Of a stretch of 64,000 bases of DNA, positions 1-6,911 are shown piece by piece. Each line of letters opens with the position of its first letter. Position 1 is the stretch's first letter. The notes below the pieces were generated by a model. The model was not told the origin of the DNA, searched no databases, and was given only the letters and a program-made list of their open reading frames with translations. Origin of the DNA: Pantanalinema rosaneae. GTDB taxonomy: Bacteria > Cyanobacteriota > Cyanobacteriia > Leptolyngbyales > Leptolyngbyaceae. The position numbers and the translations under genes were made by a program. The DNA is taken from positions 1-64,000 of the forward strand of contig NZ_JBLZFZ010000035.1 in the NCBI RefSeq assembly GCF_050753385.1, in the 5' to 3' direction.

Positions 1-19
1 AGATGTGTATAAGAGACAG
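1..19. other. Tn5 mosaic-end adapter remnant at contig end
   Basis: The first 19 bases read AGATGTGTATAAGAGACAG, which is exactly the Tn5 mosaic end used in transposase-based (Nextera-style) library preparation. It is not native sequence. It means the window starts at an assembly contig end where the adapter was not trimmed, and any reading frame that runs into these bases is artificial at its 5' end. Confidence 0.95.
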
Positions 20-103
20 CTCCCATATCTCCCCTATCTCCCCACCCTGCTCCTGTGCTACAGTCACCAAGGATTTAAGACTGTCAAGCCAGAACGAGAA
101 GCC

Positions 104-1156
104 ATGCACAAAATTCCCGTCACCATCATCACAGGCTTTTTAGGAGCCGGAAAAACAACTTTAATCCGGCAGTTGCTTCAGAACAACCAGGGACGACGCA
201 TCGCCGTTTTAGTGAATGAATTTGGGGAAGTGGGAATTGATGGTGATTTGCTGCGATCGTGTCAGGTTTGCGACGATGACACAGGCAGTACCACAGAAAT
301 TGTCGAACTCACCAATGGTTGCTTGTGCTGTACTGTGCAAGAAGAATTTTTGCCGACGATGCAAGCACTCTTAGAACGCCGTGAGCAAATTGATTGCATG
401 GTGATTGAAACCTCGGGATTAGCTTTGCCTAAGCCTTTAATCCAAGCCTTTCGCTGGAATGAGATCCGCACAGCCGCCACTGTAGATGGCGTAATCACCG
501 TGGTTGATAGTGAAGCTCTAGCCAATGGTCAATTCGTCGGTGATTTAGCAGCATTGGAAGCCCAACGGCAAGCCGATGATAGTTTGGATCACGAAACCCC
601 GATCGAAGAATTATTTGAGGATCAACTTGCCTGTGCAGATTTGGTGTTACTAACCAAAGCGGATCACCTGGACGAAACAACTCTGCATCAAGTTCAGCAG
701 TGGTTAGAACAGGAAGTGGCTCCAGGCGTGAAGATTCTGCCCTGTTTACATGGTGAGATTAGTCCGGATGTGTTGTTAGGGTTTAATGCGGCGGTTGAAG
801 ATAGTTTAGATCGTCGTCCCAGCCATCATGACACGGAGGAAGACCATGACCATGATGACGACATTAATTCCGTCCATCTCTGCCTCGATCGTACCTTTGA
901 GCCGACTGAGCTAATCGATCGCCTCAAGGATCTGGTTCAACACCAGGAGATCTATCGCATCAAAGGTTTTGTCGCTGTCCCCAATAAAGCCATGCGGTTG
1001 GTTTTGCAGGGAGTCGGCAATCGGTTTGATACCTTTTACGATCGCCCCTGGCAAACTGAGGAACCCCGCCAAACTCGCTTAGTGTTGATCGGTCGGGCGT
1101 TGGATGCGGCGCAAATTGAGAGCGCGATCGATCGCCAGCCCTCAGCCGTCCAGTAG
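104..1156 (+). CDS. CobW/COG0523-family GTPase metallochaperone
   Basis: A 350-residue G3E-family P-loop GTPase, thought to insert or traffic metals such as zinc or cobalt in the cytoplasm. Seen directly: Walker A GFLGAGKTT near the N-terminus, the diagnostic metal motif GCLCC inside TNGCLCCTVQEEF, a guanine-specificity motif LTKAD, a histidine/aspartate-rich linker (HHDTEEDHDHDDD) and a CobW C-terminal domain. The reading frame is open up to base 5, but the first 33 residues would be partly translated adapter; ATG 104 begins MHKIPVTIITGFLGAGKTT, the normal family start. Which metal it serves cannot be told from sequence. No cobalamin genes or zinc-uptake genes flank it, so a cobalamin-pathway role is not supported by context. 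Confidence 0.93.
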   Translation: MHKIPVTIITGFLGAGKTTLIRQLLQNNQGRRIAVLVNEFGEVGIDGDLLRSCQVCDDDTGSTTEIVELTNGCLCCTVQEEFLPTMQALLERREQIDCMVIETSGLALPKPLIQAFRWNEIRTAATVDGVITVVDSEALANGQFVGDLAALEAQRQADDSLDHETPIEELFEDQLACADLVLLTKADHLDETTLHQVQQWLEQEVAPGVKILPCLHGEISPDVLLGFNAAVEDSLDRRPSHHDTEEDHDHDDDINSVHLCLDRTFEPTELIDRLKDLVQHQEIYRIKGFVAVPNKAMRLVLQGVGNRFDTFYDRPWQTEEPRQTRLVLIGRALDAAQIESAIDRQPSAVQ

Positions 1157-1160
1157 ATCG

Positions 1161-1188
1161 ATCGGGGCGGATCATGGTTTGCCCCGAT
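1161..1188. terminator. Hairpin between convergent genes
   Basis: A perfect 8-bp inverted repeat, ATCGGGGC at 1161-1168 and GCCCCGAT at 1181-1188, lies in the 42-bp gap between the converging cobW gene and the next gene. No clear T-tract follows on either strand, so it is a terminator-like hairpin rather than a canonical intrinsic terminator. Confidence 0.4.
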
Positions 1189-1198
1189 TAATCACCCT

Positions 1199-1606
1199 TC
1201 AGGTTTGTTCCTGCGATTGCAGCATGGGAAGTTGTAACCACGCCTGCAAGTAAGTCTGCAATTGTTGGCAGAACTGCGATCGTTGGTCAAATTTCTCAGT
1301 GCGAACGGGTCGTCGTTGCTCGTCGAGAGTCCAGCCATAGTCACTACTCAACCGCAAATTGCCTTGCCAATCCGCGATCGAGACAATCAGTTGATTTGCC
1401 GGACTGTTATCTATATCTTTGACGCGAAATACATAGTTATAGGAATTCTGACTGGCAGCCGCCACCGTCGAGGGCTGACCACATTCTTGTTCCAGACGCA
1501 CACGGACTTGTTCAGACAATCCAGGGACGGATAACTCCTCTAGCGTTCTGACAGCTAGGGTAAGGGCAAAGTAGAATTCCTCAACGGGAACAAACTCAAG
1601 CTGCAT
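1199..1606 (-). CDS. Hypothetical protein, 135 aa
   Basis: I do not recognise this 135-residue protein. It starts with ATG (MQLEFVPVEEFYFAL), is soluble and mildly acidic, and has no signal peptide or membrane segment. The middle contains a run of beta-strand-like sequence (YNYVFRVKDIDNSPANQLIV) and the C-terminus is glutamine-rich. Codon use and HIP1-type GATCGC sites match its neighbours, so it looks native and coding. It converges on cobW and is followed upstream by a permease on the same strand with a 56-bp gap. Confidence 0.7.
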   Translation of the reverse strand: MQLEFVPVEEFYFALTLAVRTLEELSVPGLSEQVRVRLEQECGQPSTVAAASQNSYNYVFRVKDIDNSPANQLIVSIADWQGNLRLSSDYGWTLDEQRRPVRTEKFDQRSQFCQQLQTYLQAWLQLPMLQSQEQT

Positions 1607-1662
1607 AATGGCACGGCACCAAAAAGGATAACGGCAAAATACCTAGTTCATTACTTTATCCT

Positions 1663-2985
1663 TTATTGGCTGCGTTCCCTGGGTTGACGCTCGGTTTTCT
1701 GTTGGCGACCTAATCGCCCGATCGCAATTTTCCAGACTAATCCACTCAGAATTAAGCCCACCCCAACTAACCAAATTTCGGGTTCAACCCAAAACGACAA
1801 CAGCAGACAGGAGCCAAATCCTACCCAGGCAATCCAACGGGGATATAAGCGTTCGGCTGGAGCTAACCGGAGAGCGGCTAAATTGGTCAGGGCATAGTAG
1901 ACCAACACGGTAAAGGCACTAAAGGACCAGGTGGTTTTGACATTGCCAGTGCAGACTAAGAGCGCGATCGCCCCACCTACCACTAACACTGCTACTACCG
2001 GAGCGGTTCTGGCACGATTCAGGCGAGCGACGGTTTCAGGCATATCTCCCCGCCGTCCCATTGCCAGCAATACCCGCGACAATCCCAAAATTAAATTCAG
2101 CAGCACCCCCAACATCGCGGTCATGGCTCCGATCGCCACCCCGATCGCCACCCCAGGAGTTGGAAATTGACGGGCAGCAACTTCTAAGGGAGCCGCCAAG
2201 TGCGTCAGTTGGCTGAGTTGTCCAGTTCCTACCGTCCCAACTCCAACGATCGCGACTGCCAGATACAGTAGCATCGTTAGCCCCAGGGTGATCACGATCG
2301 CTCGGGGGATCGTGCGGCGGGGATGATGCACCTCTTCGCCCATCGTGGTAATGCGTCCGTAGCCGGTGTAGGCAACAAACATCAGGGCACTGGCGTGGAG
2401 GATGGCAGCGATCGGGCGATCGACGGGAAAGAACGGGGTTAAATGCGTGGTTCCTTGGGTAGCCAGAACGGGTAAGCCTGCCAGGATAAAGGCTCCCAGG
2501 GACAGCAAGGTGATCGAGACAATGACAATATTTACTGTATTGGAGCGTTGTAAGCCACTTAATGCCAGCAAGGTCAGCAATAGTACCGTTAATAGGGCGA
2601 TCGCAACCAACCAAGAAGATGAAGTGATGCCGATCGCCGCCAATAGATAACCTGCAAATCCCAGGGCAGCGGTGGCGGCTGAAGCGGTTTTAGCCAGTAA
2701 AAATAACCAACCTGCCGTAAACCCCATCCAGGGAGTTAGATACCGATAGCCATATTCATACGTCCCCCCACTGACTGGATGATTTGCCGCCAATTGTGCT
2801 GCACTTAAGCCATTACAAATTGCCACGATCGCCGCGATCGCTACGGCTAACACAACAGCTGATCCAGCAATTCCAGCCGCAATCCCAATACTGACAAAAA
2901 CCCCTGTACCGATAATCGATCCCAAGCCCATGAAAACAGCGCCTGGGATGCCTAACTGTTGCTTAAGCAAGGGAGGAGAACTCAC
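1663..2985 (-). CDS. APC-superfamily amino-acid permease
   Basis: A 440-residue integral membrane protein with about twelve predicted helices, of the amino acid-polyamine-organocation superfamily. Seen: the N-terminal MGLGSIIGTGVFVSIG motif, which matches the unwound TM1 substrate-binding signature GxGxIIGxGIF, followed by long hydrophobic segments and a conserved GEEVHHPRRTIPRA loop (E-x-x-x-P-R-R-x-I-P) typical of the family. The first codon is GTG at 2985 and I see no good Shine-Dalgarno sequence, so the start is less certain than the family call. The substrate is unknown. Confidence 0.88.
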   Translation of the reverse strand: MSSPPLLKQQLGIPGAVFMGLGSIIGTGVFVSIGIAAGIAGSAVVLAVAIAAIVAICNGLSAAQLAANHPVSGGTYEYGYRYLTPWMGFTAGWLFLLAKTASAATAALGFAGYLLAAIGITSSSWLVAIALLTVLLLTLLALSGLQRSNTVNIVIVSITLLSLGAFILAGLPVLATQGTTHLTPFFPVDRPIAAILHASALMFVAYTGYGRITTMGEEVHHPRRTIPRAIVITLGLTMLLYLAVAIVGVGTVGTGQLSQLTHLAAPLEVAARQFPTPGVAIGVAIGAMTAMLGVLLNLILGLSRVLLAMGRRGDMPETVARLNRARTAPVVAVLVVGGAIALLVCTGNVKTTWSFSAFTVLVYYALTNLAALRLAPAERLYPRWIAWVGFGSCLLLSFWVEPEIWLVGVGLILSGLVWKIAIGRLGRQQKTERQPRERSQ

Positions 2986-3021
2986 AGGCGACTAGATATA
3001 GGTAACTTATCCAAAGCAGGG

Positions 3022-3420
3022 CTAGTTAGAAGTGTGAGTGGGTGGATGGTCTTCCACGATCGGGGAGGCTTCTGGCAGCGAAAAACTTTCTCCCCAGGTG
3101 AGTCCACGCTGAAACAACAGTAGCACTCCTAAAAACGCGGCACTACCCAGTACCGCTAACAGCACAGGTTGCCCAGCCACCCATAAATCTCGCCGAATTC
3201 GCGCGAGGGGATGACTCTCTAACCGCAGCCGTCGCCGGGTGGCAAACTGTTTCAACGTAAATGGATCGCGGACATAATGACCGCTCCAACTGACGACAAG
3301 ACGCTCCCGACAGTGCTGACAGGTTAACAGCCCAGTGAACAGCTTATGGGGTTTTACCGTCTGAGTGTGGTTACAGATCGGACAGGTAAAGGAAGGGGGA
3401 TCGAAAGTGTGAGCATCCAT
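3022..3420 (-). CDS. Zinc-ribbon protein with one membrane helix
   Basis: A 132-residue protein with an N-terminal zinc ribbon: CPIC near residue 14 and CQHC about 20 residues later. A basic stretch (RRRLRLESHPLARIRRDLW) precedes one hydrophobic segment (PVLLAVLGSAAFLGVLLLF) and a short polar tail, so it is probably a cytoplasmic zinc ribbon tethered to a membrane. No function is recognisable. It is 36 bp upstream of the permease gene on the same strand and could be co-transcribed. Confidence 0.72.
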   Translation of the reverse strand: MDAHTFDPPSFTCPICNHTQTVKPHKLFTGLLTCQHCRERLVVSWSGHYVRDPFTLKQFATRRRLRLESHPLARIRRDLWVAGQPVLLAVLGSAAFLGVLLLFQRGLTWGESFSLPEASPIVEDHPPTHTSN

Positions 3421-3982
3421 TAGAGTCGTTCAACTTCGCAGTCAGGTTATCTGCACTCTACCAAAAGGAATAGCTTCATACTAAACTGCCCTAGTCTACC
3501 TAGAATCTAGGCTACCTTCCCAAGTAACATTTACCTTTTTTAACGTTACTTGCCCTTAGGGGATACCTGACCGCAACTTGTCTCCCAGAATAGCCAACAG
3601 AGTAGCCAGGGTTAGGCAAGATCGCAGGAGGCAGGGCAGTCTCAATCTTATAGCTCTAATTTAAACCGAGTCCTCTGGATCGAGACTAAATTCATCATGG
3701 CTAAAACTTATGAGAACCCTGTGAAGATCAAATGCCATTGCTCAGAAATGGTGAGATTTACCCAGTACCTTGGGGCAAGTTGAGCTTGACAATCGCCCTC
3801 ACTTCTCAGAATCGTCGAGTTTTGTCAACTATCATTAAGTTAAATCAAGCTTGTCTGGAAACCGCTAAATTCCTTACAGGATAAGCCCTTGAGGACTTGT
3901 CGGCAAGCCGTATCATCGCGCAAAATAGAAATAAGCAATAAAAGTTTAAGCTATATTTCATTTTTTATTTGGCTCTACATTA
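3421..3982. other. 562-bp gap before the first ClC gene
   Basis: No coding potential is apparent. It contains a perfect 8-bp inverted repeat, CAAGTAAC at 3521-3528 and GTTACTTG at 3545-3552, enclosing a T-rich loop, and a short palindrome CCTAGAATCTAGG at 3499-3511. Both could be operators or hairpins; neither has a close match to a regulator site I know. The last 60 bp before the ATG at 3983 are AT-rich and probably contain the ClC promoter. Confidence 0.4.
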
Positions 3983-5899
3983 ATGAACGTCAGTTCTCCG
4001 CCTCCAGCTAGCGCTGGTAATTCCCTTCATTCTGCGCCAACGTCCCGCCTGACTAGCACACTCAATCGCTTACAACCTACCCCTGAAACTGTAGTCCTAC
4101 TATTAGCTGTAGTGATTGGCGGTGGAACTGGGTTGGCGGTTGTATTATTTCACTGGTTGATTCATCAAATCCGCAGTTTAATGCTGGAGGATCTGATGGG
4201 ATTGATTGCTGGATGGGGCATTTGGACACTTGCCTCCATCCCTTGCTTGGGTGGGCTAATGGTTGGCATCATGCGGGGCTGGCTCACCGATTTTGGACCG
4301 AGCCTTTCATCGTTGATTTCTGCCCCCCAAGCCTTTCAACGAGTCTCGTCGATCAAGTTTTCTGCCAAGGCGATCGCGGCTTCCGTTTCCTTGGGCACAG
4401 GCGCATCGTTAGGGCCCGAGGGTCCCAGTGTGGAGCTAGGCGGTAATATTGGTGTGCTATTAGGACAGGCACTACAGGTATCTCAGGAACGCCAACGGCT
4501 ATTGTTAGGGGCGGGGGCGGCGGCCGGGCTTGCGGCTGGATTTAATGCCCCGATCGCGGGCGTATTCTTTGCCTTAGAAGTAGTGTTGGGGACAACCTTT
4601 GCCACTTCGGCAGTCAGCGTCGTATTACTCTCGGCGGTAGTTGCTGCCCTGATCTCGCAGATTGGGTTAGGTGGGCAACCTGCCTTTACGTTACCTAGCT
4701 ATGAAGTCCGGAGTCCGTTGGAACTGCCGCTATATCTGGGCTTGGGGCTGTTTGCTTGCTTAGTGTCGATCGCTTATACCCAAACTATCCAATTCATTCA
4801 ACGCAGCTTTCAAGGGGAAGTGCCTTGCTTCGGCTGGATGGCACAAATTCCCTTAGTGTTGCGACCGATGTTGGGTGGCTTGATTGTGGGGATTGCCGCC
4901 TTACAATTTCCTCAAATCCTGGGGATTGGCTATGAAACGGTGGAAGCCATGCTGCGGGATGCCGATTTTTCGCTACCTTTACTGATCAGTTTATTAGCTG
5001 TGAAGTTAGCGATGACGGCTGTTAGTTTGGGCAGTGGGTTGGTAGGGGGGTTGTTTGCTCCAGCTATGTTTTTAGGGGCATCGTTAGGCGCTGCCTATGG
5101 TAAAGTCCTGGCTCAGGTATTACCCCTAGCACCCGAAAGTATTGCGGCTCCCCCTGCCTACGCGATGGTTGGGATGGCGGCGGTATTAGCGGCGAGCGCT
5201 CGGGCACCCCTGACCGCGATCTTATTATTGTTTGAATTAACTCGTGATTATCGAATTATTTTGCCGTTAATGGCTGCCGTCGGTCTCAGTGTTTGGTTAA
5301 TTGAATACTTACGGCCGATCGCCCAAAGCACTCCGGCGATTCAAGCCATCGGCTTAAACGAAGACCCCAATCAACCCACCGAGTTAATGCATCAACTGCC
5401 AGTGCTTCAGGCGATGCATCAAAACTTTTTAGCCTTACCGAACGCTCTATCGGTCTTAGATGCCGGATTAGCGCTCACCCGACACCAGATGTATAGTGCC
5501 TTAGTGATTGATGATGCGAACCAATTAGTTGGCATTGTTACGCTACAAGACATTAATCGAGCGATCGCCAATTGGGAAACAGCGGATCAGAGTACTCCCG
5601 ATCTGCCGCTAACGAGTGTGCTGAATCAGAAACTAGGTGATATTTGCACAAAAGATGTGCTTTCGGTTTACGAAGATGAATCGATCGCAGAAGCGATGAG
5701 TCGGATGGCAGCGAGAGGATTGCGGCAACTGCCAGTCGTCGATCGCAATAACCCCTGCCACATTCTCGGAGTATTGGAACAGGAAAAAATCCAACTCATT
5801 TCTAGCCTGGCGGTGACTCGTAAGGCATTACGACCCTATTTGACAGTTGGCTTAACGCCAGAACCTGTGAGCCTGCCAACGGTTCAGCAATCAGCCTAG
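3983..5899 (+). CDS. ClC-type chloride channel/transporter with CBS pair
   Basis: A 638-residue protein with a ClC membrane core (about residues 35-450) followed by two CBS domains. Seen: the gate-region motif GPEGP at 144-148 with the external gating glutamate (E146) kept, GLFAP in the third signature, and LEV at 198-200. In proton-coupled ClC antiporters the residue after that glutamate is also Glu (Glu-in); here it is Val200, as in animal ClC channels. The first signature (GSGIP in E. coli ClC) is poorly kept. The CBS domains (from about residues 475 and 550) usually bind adenine nucleotides and regulate transport. Ion specificity is inferred from the family. A second, unlike ClC lies 1 kb downstream. 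Confidence 0.92.
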   Translation: MNVSSPPPASAGNSLHSAPTSRLTSTLNRLQPTPETVVLLLAVVIGGGTGLAVVLFHWLIHQIRSLMLEDLMGLIAGWGIWTLASIPCLGGLMVGIMRGWLTDFGPSLSSLISAPQAFQRVSSIKFSAKAIAASVSLGTGASLGPEGPSVELGGNIGVLLGQALQVSQERQRLLLGAGAAAGLAAGFNAPIAGVFFALEVVLGTTFATSAVSVVLLSAVVAALISQIGLGGQPAFTLPSYEVRSPLELPLYLGLGLFACLVSIAYTQTIQFIQRSFQGEVPCFGWMAQIPLVLRPMLGGLIVGIAALQFPQILGIGYETVEAMLRDADFSLPLLISLLAVKLAMTAVSLGSGLVGGLFAPAMFLGASLGAAYGKVLAQVLPLAPESIAAPPAYAMVGMAAVLAASARAPLTAILLLFELTRDYRIILPLMAAVGLSVWLIEYLRPIAQSTPAIQAIGLNEDPNQPTELMHQLPVLQAMHQNFLALPNALSVLDAGLALTRHQMYSALVIDDANQLVGIVTLQDINRAIANWETADQSTPDLPLTSVLNQKLGDICTKDVLSVYEDESIAEAMSRMAARGLRQLPVVDRNNPCHILGVLEQEKIQLISSLAVTRKALRPYLTVGLTPEPVSLPTVQQSA

Positions 5900-5911
5900 T
5901 TCAAACCGGAT

Positions 5912-6028
5912 TTAGCGATCGCGACTGGTCCAAATTCCAGTAAACATCATCAGCATGCCACCCATAAAAATGATGGCAGCAAAACCAACAATGCCGACTG
6001 TCATCCAATCAATTGTTTCCAGATTCAT
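5912..6028 (-). CDS. Small single-pass membrane protein, 38 aa
   Basis: A short frame encoding 38 residues, starting MNLETIDWMTVGIVG and ending in a charged SRDR tail. One hydrophobic helix rich in Gly, Ile and Met fills the middle, the usual layout of small photosynthetic or respiratory membrane subunits. It does not match PetG, PetL, PetM, PetN, PsbX, Psb30, PsaM or PsaX as I remember them, so the function is unknown. A plausible sigma-70-type promoter sits immediately upstream. No Shine-Dalgarno sequence is evident. It lies downstream of cyAbrB on the same strand, 156 bp away. Confidence 0.5.
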   Translation of the reverse strand: MNLETIDWMTVGIVGFAAIIFMGGMLMMFTGIWTSRDR

Positions 6029-6052
6029 AATTCAGTGCAAACAGGGAACCAC

Positions 6053-6081
6053 ATTATCTAAATATCGTGAATAACCCACAA
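6053..6081 (-). promoter_or_regulatory. Candidate promoter of the 38-aa protein
   Basis: Read on the minus strand, TTGTGG (6081-6076) and GATAAT (6058-6053) are separated by exactly 17 bp, a good fit to a sigma-70 -35/-10 pair. The predicted start of transcription would leave an untranslated leader of about 18 bases before the ATG at 6028. Found by eye and not tested against background. Confidence 0.4.
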
Positions 6082-6184
6082 TATCCTTGATCTTTTCCAG
6101 ATCCAGACAGCCAGGAAACCTTTATCCTCTTTTTGCTGCTTGGTTGAAATGGAGGGAAGTAGTTAACGCAGCAGTCGTCACGAC

Positions 6185-6574
6185 CTAAACCTCTTCCCCG
6201 ACTGAATCAACTTGCTTCAACTGAATATGCTTACGTCCCAAAGAAATTTCAAACTCATCTCCGGGGTGTAGATCCATTTGCTTGGTGTAAGCAGAACCGA
6301 TCAGCAAGTTACCATTTGACTGCACACTGATACGATAGCTAGCACTGCGACCGCCGCGTCCATTCGGTCCAACTTTGCCATCTAACTCAATGCCTTCGGC
6401 ATCAATCAAGGCATTTAAAAACTTCATCATATTGACCCGCTCTACACCATTCTTTGTAACGGTATAGTAGCCACACTCTCTCGCTTTTTCTTCTTTGCTA
6501 AGATTACCCAGCTCTTTAACCTTTTTCAGTAACGACTCACCAGTCAGGGGTTCGATCTTCTTCTTTTTGGTCAT
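6185..6574 (-). CDS. cyAbrB-type transcriptional regulator
   Basis: A 129-residue protein of the cyanobacterial AbrB family, DNA-binding regulators of nitrogen, carbon and redox genes. Seen: N-terminal LTGESLLKKVKELG, the conserved ECGYYTVTKNG segment, and a C-terminal SpoVT/AbrB-like swapped-hairpin region (SNGNLLIGSAYTKQMDLHPGDEFEISLG). In cyanobacteria the AbrB-like domain is C-terminal, opposite to Bacillus AbrB, and the arrangement here fits. I cannot decide between the cyAbrB1 and cyAbrB2 clades. It lies between two ClC genes; whether it controls them is only a possibility raised by position. Confidence 0.9.
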   Translation of the reverse strand: MTKKKKIEPLTGESLLKKVKELGNLSKEEKARECGYYTVTKNGVERVNMMKFLNALIDAEGIELDGKVGPNGRGGRSASYRISVQSNGNLLIGSAYTKQMDLHPGDEFEISLGRKHIQLKQVDSVGEEV

Positions 6575-6911
6575 TAACTTAACTTAGAACAATGGCAATG
6601 GACTTTAGGATTACTGATACTGACCTGGCGATCAAATTACCTAGTTCGTATCGGTATCTGAGATCATACTACACTGATAACAGGATTTTTCCAAAACGAT
6701 ATCTACTATTTTCTTGCGATCAAATTTTATGGATTGATGTTAATCACGAGATCCCCGCGATCGAGGCAGATTAGTTACTCATACCGTCACGAAGTTTCTG
6801 TGAAGTATCTGTAAAATAGGCAGAGTTTTCTTTAGAATCATCCTGTTTGTGATGGGTTCAGAAGTATTTTTGTCAACTAAATTTAGGTCAACCTAACACC
6901 ACGCTATCCGT
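6575..6911. other. 337-bp gap between cyAbrB and second ClC gene
   Basis: This AT-rich divergent spacer should hold the promoters of both cyAbrB (minus) and the second ClC (plus). A 60-codon frame exists at 6592-6774 but its product resembles nothing I know and it starts only 18 bp from the cyAbrB start. No strong repeat, hairpin or recognised operator is visible. Confidence 0.35.

Noticed and set aside
6592..6774. 60-codon frame between cyAbrB and the second ClC gene
   Set aside because: Starts 18 bp from the cyAbrB start, no ribosome site, product resembles nothing known; more likely promoter DNA.
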